This document shows, one piece after another, positions 20,922 through 29,323 of a DNA stretch of 64,000 bases. The stretch comes from Brachybacterium massiliense (GTDB lineage Bacteria; Actinomycetota; Actinomycetes; Actinomycetales; Dermabacteraceae). A model generated the notes under the pieces. It was not told the DNA's origin and did no database searches. It saw only the letters and a list, made by a program, of their open reading frames with translations. Within the stretch, counting starts at the first letter, position 1; each line of letters opens with the position of its first letter. Location of the stretch: NCBI RefSeq assembly GCF_900184245.1, contig NZ_FXXB01000007.1:248001-312000 (forward strand). The letters are read 5' to 3'. The position numbers and the translations under genes are program-made.

Positions 20922-20933
20922 GGCGAGTGCCAG
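20907..20933 (-). promoter_or_regulatory. CIRCE element, upstream copy
   Basis: CTGGCACTC, 9 nt, GAGTGCCAG: a perfect inverted repeat with CIRCE spacing, overlapping the -35 region of the groES-groL promoter. HrcA binding here would block RNA polymerase. The rest of the gap to 21165 shows nothing I can name. Confidence 0.9.
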
Positions 20934-21165
20934 ATCGCGGATGTTCGCCCACGACGAACCGGCGTCGCGCCGCCCCTCCGCTCTTCCGCGTCTCACCATT
21001 GCGCACCAGGTCACATGCTTTTTGTGAATCTGGCAACTTGTGCAGCGAAAGTCTTCCGCGCCTCACGCGCGCGAGCGAGGATGTGGGGGTATCGATGGCG
21101 TCGGAGCACCTGCGATCCAGGGCCCGACCGATCACGTCGCTCCATACAGAAGAGGACCCACCATC

Positions 21166-21339
21166 ATGACCTTCCTCCGCTCCCTCAGCGCCGCCATGGG
21201 CCGTCTCGCCGACCGCATGCAGGGCCAGGACGTCGAGCGTCCCGGCGCCGCCGCCGCGCACCGTCGGGGCGAGGACCACGCCGCCCTGATGAAGGCGCGC
21301 TACTCCCAGGGCATCGGCCCGATGGGCATGGGTCGCTGA
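21166..21339 (+). CDS. Small hypothetical protein, 57 residues
   Basis: A 57-residue basic, Met-rich protein beginning MTFLRSLSAAMGRLADRMQG and ending GIGPMGMGR. It has no transmembrane segment or recognised domain; the first 20 residues could form an amphipathic helix. AGAGGA lies about 10 nt before the ATG, and a good hairpin terminator follows the stop, both supporting a real gene. It is divergent from groES. Confidence 0.65.
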   Translation: MTFLRSLSAAMGRLADRMQGQDVERPGAAAAHRRGEDHAALMKARYSQGIGPMGMGR

Positions 21340-21355
21340 CCCCAGCGCCTCTCCG

Positions 21356-21385
21356 AGCCCCTGCACGCCGCGGCCTGCAGGGGCT
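21356..21385. terminator. Bidirectional hairpin terminator
   Basis: A perfect 10-bp inverted repeat (AGCCCCTGCA at 21356-21365, complement at 21376-21385) lies between two convergent genes. Confidence 0.8.
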
Positions 21386-21421
21386 TCTCGCATCCCGGGG
21401 CGCGTACGCCGGGCTCGGCGC

Positions 21422-22276
21422 TCAGCGCCCGGCGGCCTCGAGGATCCGCCCCACCTGCTCGGCGCTGAAGCGGTAGACGGGCCGGGAGGCATCGCCCGCG
21501 GTGTCCCCAGTGTTCGGGAACACCGCGCTGATCACGCGCGGGGCGCCCTGGCCCAGCTCGATGACGCTCGCGCCGGAGAGCGGGAGCGCCTGCTCGTGCT
21601 CTCCCCCGGTGAGCGGGTCGACGACGTTCGTGATGCCCGGGGCGACGTGGACGGGGATCCCGGCGATCTGCCCGTCCATCTCGTGGTGGTAGTGGCCCGA
21701 GAGCACGATCTGCACGTCCGTGCCCTCGAGCACGGCGGCGAGCTCGTCGAGCCCGTCGAGGTCCAGGCCCCGCAGCAGCGCGGTCGCGCCCACCAGCGGC
21801 GGGTGGTGGATCGCGAGCACCGTGCCGCCCTCGGCGGGCGCGGCGAGCACCTCGCGCAGCCAGTCGAGCTGGGCGGGCTCGAGATGCCCGTAGCCGGCGC
21901 CGGGCACGCTCGAGTCGAGCACCACCGCTCGGCCGCCGCCGGGCAGCCCTACCACGCGGTCCTGGCTCTCGGCCGCCCGCTGACCGGGCGAGATCTCCGT
22001 GCCGTACACCGCGGAGACGTCGTGGTTGCCCATCACCACCGCGAGCTGCGCGCCGAGGGAGGCGGCGAAGGGATCGAGCATCTCGTGCAGCAGGCGGTAG
22101 CTCTCTGCCGTGCCGTCCTCAGAGGCGTCCCCGGTGTGGAGCACCAGATCGATATCGCGGAGGTCGGCGAGACGGTCCAGTACGCCGCGCAGGGCGGCGG
22201 TGGTGTCGATCCGGTCGTAGTGGCGTGCCGAGGGGTCGCCGTAGAGGTGGGTGTCGGTCAGGTGCAGGATGCGCAT
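21422..22276 (-). CDS. Metallophosphoesterase, CpdA-like
   Basis: A 284-residue calcineurin-like phosphoesterase. The metal-binding motifs are in order: HLTDTHL, HTGDASEDG, VMGNHD, AIHHPP and LSGHYHHEMDG. This layout matches 3',5'-cyclic nucleotide phosphodiesterases of the CpdA group, but substrate specificity cannot be fixed from sequence. No signal peptide, so cytoplasmic. The ATG at 22276 follows a TACCGT box by 6 nt. It is the first transcription unit before the molybdenum-cofactor genes, from which it is separated by 52 nt. Confidence 0.88.
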   Translation of the reverse strand: MRILHLTDTHLYGDPSARHYDRIDTTAALRGVLDRLADLRDIDLVLHTGDASEDGTAESYRLLHEMLDPFAASLGAQLAVVMGNHDVSAVYGTEISPGQRAAESQDRVVGLPGGGRAVVLDSSVPGAGYGHLEPAQLDWLREVLAAPAEGGTVLAIHHPPLVGATALLRGLDLDGLDELAAVLEGTDVQIVLSGHYHHEMDGQIAGIPVHVAPGITNVVDPLTGGEHEQALPLSGASVIELGQGAPRVISAVFPNTGDTAGDASRPVYRFSAEQVGRILEAAGR

Positions 22277-22288
22277 GGGAGCACGGTA
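22277..22288 (-). promoter_or_regulatory. Leaderless promoter of the metallophosphoesterase gene
   Basis: TACCGT at 22288-22283 (minus), 6 nt, then ATG at 22276. Confidence 0.5.
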
Positions 22289-22328
22289 GCGATCCCCGGT
22301 GTCCAGCAGGTGACGCGGAGCCGAGCAC

Positions 22329-22841
22329 TCAGCCCAGCGCACCCACCCATTCGCTCTGGCCGTCCTCGAAGAGCTGGTGCTTCCAGATCGGCACCCGCTG
22401 CTTGACGGTGTCCACCAGCTCGTCGCAGGCGACGAAGGCCTGCTTGCGGTGCGGGGCCGCGACCGCGCACACCAGGGCGCTGTCGCCGATCTCGAGCCGT
22501 CCCACGCGATGGGCCACGGCGATCAGCGTGTCCGGATAGCGCTCGGCGATCTCACCGGCCACCTCGGCGAGGACCTGCGGGGCCGACGGATGCCCGGAGT
22601 ACTCCAGGCGCTCCACGCCGCGCCCGCCGTCGTGGTCGCGCACCACCCCGTCGAAGGTGACCACCGCGCCGCAGCGGGGGTCGGAGACGGCCTCGACCAT
22701 GCGGGCCACGGTGATCTCCTGCTCGCAGAGGGCGGCGAGGCGGGCGCGCTGTGCGGCCCCGCCCATCGCGGGATCGCCCGCGATGCGCAGCTCCTGGGCG
22801 GAGGCCCCGAAGGGGGTGGTGCCGCGGGTGGGGTCGTTCAT
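22329..22841 (-). CDS. moaE: Molybdopterin synthase catalytic subunit
   Basis: A 170-residue large subunit of molybdopterin synthase, which with MoaD adds the dithiolene sulfurs to precursor Z (cPMP). It contains GAVVTFDGVVRDHD, LEYSGHPSAPQVL, AVAHRVGRLEIGD and the C-terminal active-site segment RVPIWKHQLFEDG. An N-terminal extension of about 35 residues precedes the conserved domain. The ATG at 22841 overlaps the stop of the upstream mog-like gene by 4 nt, so it is the last gene of a moeA-moaC-mog-moaE operon. Confidence 0.95.
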   Translation of the reverse strand: MNDPTRGTTPFGASAQELRIAGDPAMGGAAQRARLAALCEQEITVARMVEAVSDPRCGAVVTFDGVVRDHDGGRGVERLEYSGHPSAPQVLAEVAGEIAERYPDTLIAVAHRVGRLEIGDSALVCAVAAPHRKQAFVACDELVDTVKQRVPIWKHQLFEDGQSEWVGALG

Positions 22842-23386
22842 GCGTGGTCTCCTCCGTCGCGCTGGTCGAGCAGGTGGTCCAGGATCGGGTCCAGCACCTC
22901 GATGCCGTCCCGCACTCCCCCGCGCGAGCCCGGCAGGTTCACCACGAAGGAACGTCCGGCCATGCCGGCCACGCCGCGGCTGAGCAGCGCGGTGGGGACC
23001 TTCCGCGCACCGAGCCGGCGCACGGCCTCGAGGATGCCGGGCATCTCTCGCTCGATCAGCGGAAGGGTCTGCTCCGGGGTGGTGTCGGTGGGGCTGATGC
23101 CGGTGCCGCCGGAGGTGAGGACGATGTCGGTGCCCGCCGCGATCGCGTCCGCGATCGCGCGTCCCACCTCGGGGCCGTCGCTGACCACCACGCGCTCGAC
23201 GGGTGTGAGGCCGCGGCCGCACAGCCACTGCACGAGCAGCGGGCCGGTGCGGTCCTCGTAAGTGCCGTCGGCGGCGCGGGTCGAGGCGATGACCACCCGG
23301 GCGGTGCCGTGCAGCACGGGCGGGGCCTGCGGATCCTCGCGCACGGTGCAGTCCGCGTCGGTGCGGCGGGCGGGGACGTCCCTCAC
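22838..23386 (-). CDS. Molybdopterin adenylyltransferase (MogA/MoaB family)
   Basis: A 182-residue protein of the MoaB/MogA family that adenylates molybdopterin before metal insertion. The substrate-binding motif VLTSGGTGISPTDTTPEQT and the segment NLPGSRGGVRDGIEVL are diagnostic. The first 25 residues are variable. The GTG at 23386 overlaps the moaC stop (GTGA). Whether it should be called mogA or moaB cannot be decided from sequence alone. Confidence 0.92.
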   Translation of the reverse strand: MRDVPARRTDADCTVREDPQAPPVLHGTARVVIASTRAADGTYEDRTGPLLVQWLCGRGLTPVERVVVSDGPEVGRAIADAIAAGTDIVLTSGGTGISPTDTTPEQTLPLIEREMPGILEAVRRLGARKVPTALLSRGVAGMAGRSFVVNLPGSRGGVRDGIEVLDPILDHLLDQRDGGDHA

Positions 23387-23907
23387 GCTCCGCTCCCCTG
23401 CACGCCCCCGTCCGGGTGCTGCGCCCTCTCGCGCGTCCAGTCGCCGGAGCGGCCGCCGGACTTGGTGAGCACCTGGACCTCCCCGATCGTGGCGAGGTGG
23501 TCGACGGCCTTGATCATGTCGTAGACGGTCAGCGCGGCGACCGTCGCGGCGGTCAGCGCCTCCATCTCCACCCCGGTGACGCCCTTGGTGCGCACTCGAG
23601 CGGTGATCTCAACCCGGTCGCCGTCGGGCACCAGGTCGAGCTCCACGCCGGACAGCGGCAGCGGATGGCACAGCGGGATCAGGTCCGGGGTGCGCTTGGC
23701 GCCCATGATCCCGGCGATCCGGGCGGTGGCGAGGGCCTCGCCCTTGGGCAGGTCGCCCTCGGCGATGCGGGTGACGACGTCGGGCCGGGTGCGCAGCATT
23801 GCGCGGGCGCTGGCCTCGCGGGAGGTGACGGCCTTGTCGGTCACGTCGACCATGTGGGCGGAGCCGTCGGCCCGCACGTGGGAGAGGTCGTCGGCGGGGT
23901 GGGTCAT
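23383..23907 (-). CDS. moaC: Cyclic pyranopterin monophosphate synthase
   Basis: A 174-residue MoaC, which with MoaA converts GTP to cyclic pyranopterin monophosphate. It carries HMVDVTDKAVTSREA, IPLCHPLPL, GVEMEALTA and the C-terminal KSGGRSGDW. Length is normal. The ATG at 23907 overlaps the moeA stop by 4 nt and its own stop overlaps the next start, so translation of the operon is tightly coupled. Confidence 0.96.
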   Translation of the reverse strand: MTHPADDLSHVRADGSAHMVDVTDKAVTSREASARAMLRTRPDVVTRIAEGDLPKGEALATARIAGIMGAKRTPDLIPLCHPLPLSGVELDLVPDGDRVEITARVRTKGVTGVEMEALTAATVAALTVYDMIKAVDHLATIGEVQVLTKSGGRSGDWTRERAQHPDGGVQGSGA

Positions 23908-25163
23908 CGGTCTCCTCCGGGGATCAGCAGGGTCTCGAGCTCGTCGCCGTCGCGGATCGTGTCGATGCCGGCGGGCACGCGCACCAGGGCGTCTGCGGCG
24001 GCGTAGCCGCCGATCAGGTGGGAGGAGGCTCCGCCCACCAGGCGCACCCGGCCCGAGGGGAGCACGCGCGCGCGGCGGTACTGGTCCAGGGCGGGCGGCG
24101 AGGGCTCCGCGGCCTCGAGCTGCACGGGCAGGCGCAGGCGCCGACGCGCGGGCGCGCCGAGGGCGGGACGGGCGATCAGCTCGCAGCTGAGCAGGGCGGA
24201 GACGGGGTTGCCGGGGAAGGCGAGCCACGGCACGCGGCGGCCGTCCACCTCGAGGGTGCCGATGCCCTGCGGCCCGCCGGGCTGCATCGCGAGGGTGGGG
24301 AAGGCGAGGGTGACCCCGTCGTGGTCGGCGGCGTGGCGCACCACCTCGAAGGCGCCCATGCTCACGCCTCCGCTGGTGAGCACGAGGTCGGCGTCGTGCT
24401 CGCGCACCTGGGCGCGCAGCTGCGCGAGCAGGGCGGCGGCGTCGTCCGGGACGGCGTCGCGGTGCACCACCTCGGCGCCCGCCTCGGTGAGGGCCGCGGC
24501 GAGTCCCGGCCCGTTGGCGTCGAAGAGCCGGCCGGGAGCGGGGGCGCCGACCGCCGGGGCCTGCACCTCGCTGCCGGTGGACAGCACGATCACCCGCAGC
24601 CTCGCCTCGACCTCGACGTCGCGCGCTCCGCAGGCGGCGAGGTGCGCGATCCGGGCCGGGGTGAGCAGGCGGCCCTCCCGCAGCACGGTGTCGCCGCGGC
24701 GGGTGTCGGAGCCGCGGCGGCGCACGAAGCGTCCGGGCTCGACCGAGGCCGGGGTGAGGGTGACCGTGCCCGTCTCCCCCTGCTCGGAGGTGAAGCGTCC
24801 CTGGGCGCTCTCCTCGACGGGGATCACCAGCTCGGCGCCGTCCGGCAGCGGCGCGCCGGTCATGATCGGGCGGGCGGTGCCCCTGAGGTGCTCGGAGGGG
24901 CCGTCCCCTGCGGCGATCACGGCGCCCCGCGGCAGGGTGACCGGCTCCCCGGCCGCCGCGAGATCTGCGGCGGCGAGCGCGTAGCCGTCCATCTGGGAGT
25001 TGTCGACGCCGGGGACGTCCACCAGGGCGCGCTGGGGCCGGGCGGCGATCCTTCCGACGGCGCGCCCGTCCAGGGCGATCACCTCGGTGGTGCGGACGGC
25101 GGCGAGCAGCGCGACGGCGTCCGCCACGTGATCGGCCAGGGGGATCCGCTGGGCACCGGACAT
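23904..25163 (-). CDS. moeA: Molybdopterin molybdenumtransferase
   Basis: A 419-residue MoeA, which inserts molybdate into adenylated molybdopterin. It has VPGVDNSQMDGYAL, PIMTGAPLPDGAE, the molybdopterin-binding domain with LTSGGVSMGAFEVV, and FPGNPVSALLSCEL before the C-terminal beta-barrel domain. The ATG at 25163 has GGGAGG about 10 nt upstream. It is the first gene of the moeA-moaC-mog-moaE operon and is divergent from moaA. A second, broken moeA lies at 28007-29223. Confidence 0.95.
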   Translation of the reverse strand: MSGAQRIPLADHVADAVALLAAVRTTEVIALDGRAVGRIAARPQRALVDVPGVDNSQMDGYALAAADLAAAGEPVTLPRGAVIAAGDGPSEHLRGTARPIMTGAPLPDGAELVIPVEESAQGRFTSEQGETGTVTLTPASVEPGRFVRRRGSDTRRGDTVLREGRLLTPARIAHLAACGARDVEVEARLRVIVLSTGSEVQAPAVGAPAPGRLFDANGPGLAAALTEAGAEVVHRDAVPDDAAALLAQLRAQVREHDADLVLTSGGVSMGAFEVVRHAADHDGVTLAFPTLAMQPGGPQGIGTLEVDGRRVPWLAFPGNPVSALLSCELIARPALGAPARRRLRLPVQLEAAEPSPPALDQYRRARVLPSGRVRLVGGASSHLIGGYAAADALVRVPAGIDTIRDGDELETLLIPGGDR

Positions 25164-25316
25164 CGTTCGCCGCCTCCCGTCTGCGTGCTGGGGCGCCCGG
25201 GCGGCGCCCCCACCAGTATGGCGTGCCGGCGCACCGAGGACGCCGACGGAGGGCCTGCACACCCCCGTCGGCCCGGAGCGGTGCGCATGGTCCCGCCGCC
25301 GAGGGCGCAGCACCCC

Positions 25317-25322
25317 TATCCT
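25317..25322 (+). promoter_or_regulatory. Candidate -10 box for moaA-moaD
   Basis: TATCCT lies about 46 nt before the moaA start and overlaps a short palindrome (TCCTG-AA-CAGGA). The leader is too short to hold a Moco riboswitch, and I see no such structure in the 205-nt gap. Confidence 0.4.
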
Positions 25323-25368
25323 GAACAGGACACCGGCATCACCGGACGGCGTCGAGAGAGGTGAGCAA

Positions 25369-26466
25369 ATGGCATCGCGCCGCATCTCGCTGGGCATGCC
25401 CACCCCGCGCAGGACCGACGAGACCGCCGCCCTGCCCGACACCTCGGACAGGCCCGACACCCCCGCGCTGGCCGACCGGTTCGGTCGCGAGGCGACGGAT
25501 CTGCGCCTGTCCCTGACGGACTTCTGCAACCTGCGCTGCACCTACTGCATGCCCGAGTCCGGGATGGCGTTCCTGAAGAAGGATCAGCTGCTGAGCGTCG
25601 ACGAGGTGGTGCGCCTGGTGCGCATCGGCGTGGAGCACCTGGGCATCGACCAGGTGCGCTTCACCGGCGGCGAGCCGCTGACCCGCCCCGACCTCGAGGA
25701 GATCATCGCGGGCGTCGCAGCACTTGAGCCGCGCCCGAACATCTCCCTGACCACGAACGCGATCGGCCTGGACCATCGGGCGGGCCCCCTGCGCGAGGCG
25801 GGTCTGGACCGGATCAACGTCTCCCTCGACTCGGTGGTGACCGAGACCTTCGAGCGCCTGACCCGGCGCCCGCTGCTGCATCGTGTGCTGGCCGGGATCG
25901 ACGGTGCCCGCGCGGCGGGGCTCGACCCGATCAAGGTCAACGCCGTGCTGCTGCCGGGCGTGAACGACCACGAGCTGCCGGACCTGCTGGACTGGTGCCT
26001 GCAGCGGGATCTGCAGCTGCGCGTGATCGAACAGATGCCGCTGGATGCGGACCACATCTGGGACCGCGGCTCGATGATCACCGCCGGGGACATCCACCAG
26101 ATGCTCGAGCCCCGCTACGCGCTCACCCCGGTGACCGAGGCCCGGGACGGCGCTCCCGCCGAACTGTTCGAGGTCGCCGACCGCACCACCGGCACCCACC
26201 GCGGGCGGGTGGGCATCATCGCGTCGGTGACCCGTCCCTTCTGCGCCGACTGCCGCCGCACCCGGCTCACCGCCGAGGGACGCGTGCGCACCTGCCTGTT
26301 CTCGCGCGAGGAGACGGATCTGCGCACCGCCCTGCGCTCGGGCGCCGAGGACGAGGAGATCGCGACCATCTGGCGGGCCGCGCAGTGGGGCAAGAAGGCC
26401 GGCCACGGCATGGACCGCGAGGACTTCGTGCAGCCCGAGCGGCCGATGAGCGCCATCGGCGGCTGA
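25369..26466 (+). CDS. moaA: GTP 3',8-cyclase
   Basis: A 365-residue radical SAM enzyme starting molybdenum-cofactor synthesis. The N-terminal cluster motif is CNLRCTYCM, followed by RFTGGEPLTRPDL; the C-terminal cluster motif is FCADCRRTRLTAEGRVRTCLF with its three Cys; the protein ends in Gly-Gly as required for activity in this family. The ATG at 25369 has GAGAGG about 8 nt upstream. The first 40 residues are extra compared with short MoaAs. moaD follows 11 nt later. Confidence 0.97.
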   Translation: MASRRISLGMPTPRRTDETAALPDTSDRPDTPALADRFGREATDLRLSLTDFCNLRCTYCMPESGMAFLKKDQLLSVDEVVRLVRIGVEHLGIDQVRFTGGEPLTRPDLEEIIAGVAALEPRPNISLTTNAIGLDHRAGPLREAGLDRINVSLDSVVTETFERLTRRPLLHRVLAGIDGARAAGLDPIKVNAVLLPGVNDHELPDLLDWCLQRDLQLRVIEQMPLDADHIWDRGSMITAGDIHQMLEPRYALTPVTEARDGAPAELFEVADRTTGTHRGRVGIIASVTRPFCADCRRTRLTAEGRVRTCLFSREETDLRTALRSGAEDEEIATIWRAAQWGKKAGHGMDREDFVQPERPMSAIGG

Positions 26467-26477
26467 GAGAGGACGAG

Positions 26478-26765
26478 ATGACCAGCACCGACACCACCAC
26501 CACGAGCGGCGCGTCCACGGCGCCGCGGATCCACGTGCACCTGTTCGCGGGCGCCGCGGCGGAGTTCGGGGCGGACACCGCCCAGGTGCATGCCGCGAGT
26601 CTGCGCGAGGCCGTCGAGGCGCTGCAGGCCGGGGCCTCGGCGGACGCGGCGCGCGTCATCGAGCGCTCGAGCTTCCTGGTCAACGCGGTGGCCTGCACCG
26701 ATCGGGAGCGAGTGCTCGCGGACGGCGACCGTCTGGACGTGCTGCCGCCCTTCGCAGGCGGCTGA
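26478..26765 (+). CDS. moaD: Molybdopterin synthase sulfur carrier subunit
   Basis: A 95-residue ubiquitin-fold sulfur carrier ending PPFAGG; the terminal Gly-Gly is thiocarboxylated and donates sulfur to MoaE-bound precursor. It has IHVHLFAGAAAEFG near the start and LVNAVA and DGDRLDVLPP at the end. A Thr-rich N-terminal extension of about 16 residues is unusual. The ATG at 26478 has GAGAGGA upstream, and it is co-transcribed with moaA. It converges on moeB 12 nt away. Confidence 0.93.
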   Translation: MTSTDTTTTSGASTAPRIHVHLFAGAAAEFGADTAQVHAASLREAVEALQAGASADAARVIERSSFLVNAVACTDRERVLADGDRLDVLPPFAGG

Positions 26766-26777
26766 GCAGGGCCGGGC

Positions 26778-28010
26778 TCAGCCCGGCAGCACCACCGCGA
26801 CCTCGCTGTCCTGGACGGCGCCGAAGCCGCCGTGCAGGGAGCGCACCTCGATGCCGCGCTCGGCCAGCACGCGCTGCGCGCTCGCGGAGCGGGAGCCCGC
26901 GGCGCAGTACAGCACGGCCCCCGCGAGGGACTCCCCACCGGGTGCGGTGCCCGCGGCGAGCAGCTCGGCCATCGGCACGTGCTCGGCGCCCCGCACCAGC
27001 CCGCCCTCGAGCTCATGGGCCTCGCGGATGTCGATCACCCGCGTCCCCGACTCGAGCAGCCCCGGCAGCTCCGAGACCGTCACCTCAGCCGTGGCAGGTC
27101 CGGTGGGGCCGGGCAGGCCGCAGGTGAGCATCACGTCCTCGATCACCTGGACCGGCGGGCGCTGGGGGTCCCGGGCGAGCGGCACCTGGTCCCAGCGGGC
27201 GCGCAGCGCGTCATACAGCGCGAGCCGCCCGAAGAGCACATCGCCCATACCGGCGAGCACCTTGACCGCCTCCATCGCCATGCTCGAGCCGATCACGCCG
27301 CACAGCATCCCCAGCACCCCGGCCTCGGAGCAGCTGGGCACCTCCCCGGGCCGGGGCGGCACCGGGTGGACGTCGCGGTAGGTCACGCCGCGCCCGCCCG
27401 CGCCCCAGAACACGCTGACCTGGCCTGCGAAAGCGAGGATCGAGCCCCACACCAGCGGGATGTCGAGGATCTCGCAGGCGTCGGAGGCCATATAGCGGGT
27501 GGGGAAGTTGTCGGTCCCATCCAGCACCAGATCATGCCCGGCCAGCTGCTCGAGGGCGCTGCCGGGGCTGACCGTGCCCACCACGGCGGTGACGCGCACC
27601 TCGGGGTTCTGGGAGGCCAGGTGCGCAGCGGCGGCGACCGCCTTCGGGGAGCCGACGTCCTCAGCGGTGAACAGCACCTGGCGATGGAGGTTCGTGACGT
27701 CGACGGTGTCGGGGTCGAACACGGTGATCTCCCCGATGCCGGCGGCGGCGAGGTAGGAGAGCACGGGGGCGCCGAGCCCTCCGGCACCGATCACGGCCAC
27801 CCGCGCCGCGGCCAGGCGCCGCTGTCCGAGCTCGCCCAGCTGCGGCAGCCTCATCTGGCGCAGGTAGCGCTCGCCGAGGCTCCCGGGCGCGGTGAGCCGG
27901 TGCTCGGGCACGGCGCGTTCCAGGATCGAGGGCGGTCCCGCCTGCGGGTCCGGGATGTTTCGCGTGGGCTCCACGGTGTCCTCTCCTCCAGCGGCTCGAC
28001 CAGCACTCAT
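26778..28010 (-). CDS. moeB: MoeB/ThiF-type adenylyltransferase with C-terminal rhodanese domain
   Basis: A 410-residue E1-like enzyme that adenylates the MoaD tail, fused to a rhodanese domain that can supply sulfur (MoeBR/MoeZ architecture). It has the nucleotide motif VIGAGGLGAPVLSYLAAAG, DGTDNFPTRY and PSCSEAGVLG; the rhodanese active Cys is in VLYCAAGSRS near the end. The usual CxxC zinc pair is not evident (TYRDVHP where CYRCLFP is common). The ATG at 28010 overlaps the moeA2 stop (ATGA). A GTG at 27974 with GGAGGAGAGG upstream is a strong alternative start. Confidence 0.92.
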   Translation of the reverse strand: MSAGRAAGGEDTVEPTRNIPDPQAGPPSILERAVPEHRLTAPGSLGERYLRQMRLPQLGELGQRRLAAARVAVIGAGGLGAPVLSYLAAAGIGEITVFDPDTVDVTNLHRQVLFTAEDVGSPKAVAAAAHLASQNPEVRVTAVVGTVSPGSALEQLAGHDLVLDGTDNFPTRYMASDACEILDIPLVWGSILAFAGQVSVFWGAGGRGVTYRDVHPVPPRPGEVPSCSEAGVLGMLCGVIGSSMAMEAVKVLAGMGDVLFGRLALYDALRARWDQVPLARDPQRPPVQVIEDVMLTCGLPGPTGPATAEVTVSELPGLLESGTRVIDIREAHELEGGLVRGAEHVPMAELLAAGTAPGGESLAGAVLYCAAGSRSASAQRVLAERGIEVRSLHGGFGAVQDSEVAVVLPG

Positions 28011-29223
28011 AGCGGGACCACCAGCGCGGTGCTCTCGGCGCCGGTGTCCGCCGCGGCGCCGCCGAGCACGAGCGCGTCGGCACGGCCGTAGGGCGCCATG
28101 CGCCGCCCGGGCAGCAGCTGCACGGCGCGTCGGCCCTGCTCCCCGGTGACCGCACGGCCCGCGAGCACCACCAGGCCGTCCCGTCGGCGGCTGCGGGCCA
28201 CCAGGCCCTCGGGGTCCTCGAGCGCGAGCCGGTGCGGCGCGATCGCATCGCCGGGCAGCAGCGGGCGCACGAACAGGTGGTACCCCACCAGCGCGCCGAC
28301 GGGCGTGCCGGGCAGGTGCACCACCGGGGTGCCTCCGGGCAGGCGGCCGGCCCCCTGCGGGCCACCGGGGCGCAGAGCGAGATGCACGAACTCCGAGCTG
28401 CCCCGGCCTCGTGCCCCGAGCAGCTCCTTGACCACGTCGTAGGCGCCGTGGCCGATCCCTCCGGTGGTCAGCACCAGGTCGGCGTCGCGCTCAGCTTCGG
28501 CGAGCACCTCGGCGAGTGCGGTGGGATCATCGCCGCTGCGCAGCATCCGCGCCGTGCAGCCGTCGGCCGCGAGGGCCGCGGCGAGCATGGTGCCGTTGGA
28601 TTCACGCACCGTGCCCTCCTGCCCCGGGGCGGCGTCCTCGGTGAGCTCGTCGCCGGTGACCAGCACGCTCACCCGCGGCGGCGCGATGACCGTCAGCTGT
28701 GCGAGGCCCAGGGTGCGGGCGAGGCCGATCAGGCCCGGGCCTACCCGGTCCCCTGCCTCGGCGAGAACGGCGCCGCGGGCGATCTCCTCGCCGCGGCCCC
28801 GGAGGTGGCGGCCGCTCTCCCGCGAGGCGTCCACCCCGATCCGCACCCGGGCGGGGGCGGATCGGGGTGGACGCCTCGCGGGACCTGGACCACGAGATCA
28901 GCGCCCTGCGGGACGGGCGCGCCGGTCATGATCCGCACGGCAGTGCCGGGGGCGAGCGGTGCCACCTCGCCGGGCCGGGCGGGCAGGTCCGCGACGACGG
29001 GCAGCTCGACGGCGGCTGTCCCCGAGAGATCACCGCTGCGCACGGCGAAGCCGTCCATCGCCGAGACGGGGCCGGAGGGGACGTCCTCGGGGCTGTGCAG
29101 CGGCCGGGCGAGCAGGCGACCTGCGGCCCGTTGCACCGGAAGGGTCTCCGCGGCCGGGACGAGCGTCATGCTCTTACGCAGGTGCTCCCGCCATCGCCAC
29201 GGGTCCGTGGAGCTCGCTGCCAT
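28007..29223 (-). pseudogene. Second moeA-like gene, broken by an inverted repeat and frame change
   Basis: Two pieces in different frames make up one MoeA-like protein. The 5' piece from ATG 29223 (GGAGGAGG ribosome binding site) has VSAMDGFAVR and RIMTGAPVPQGADLVV. The 3' piece, readable from 28846, has VRIGVDASRESGRHLRGRGEE, VLTTGGIGHGAYDVV and LPGTPVGALVG. At the junction the sequence is a perfect 27-bp inverted repeat (28818-28844 and 28857-28883). The downstream arm fits the expected protein and the upstream arm is its inverted copy, so the reading frame is lost. Either a foldback mutation or an assembly fault. The 3' end overlaps moeB by 4 nt. Confidence 0.85.
28818..28883. repeat. Perfect 27-bp inverted repeat with 12-nt loop inside moeA2
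   Basis: Arm 28818-28844 and arm 28857-28883 are exact reverse complements; the loop 28845-28856 is ACCCGGGCGGGG. The arm near the gene's 3' half encodes the expected MoeA residues (VRIGVDASRE), while the other arm encodes nothing MoeA-like. Confidence 0.95.
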
Positions 29224-29323
29224 GGTCCTCCTCCACCTCCGGGTGCTCACCCCTGATCCTCCCATGTCCATCGGGACGCCGACGGGACGGACGGCCGTCC
29301 CCTCCCGGGTGCATCATGGAGGT

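Noticed and set aside
25164-25368. Possible molybdenum-cofactor riboswitch between moeA and moaA
   Set aside because: The gap is short, the -10 box lies only about 46 nt before moaA, and no long conserved stem is visible.
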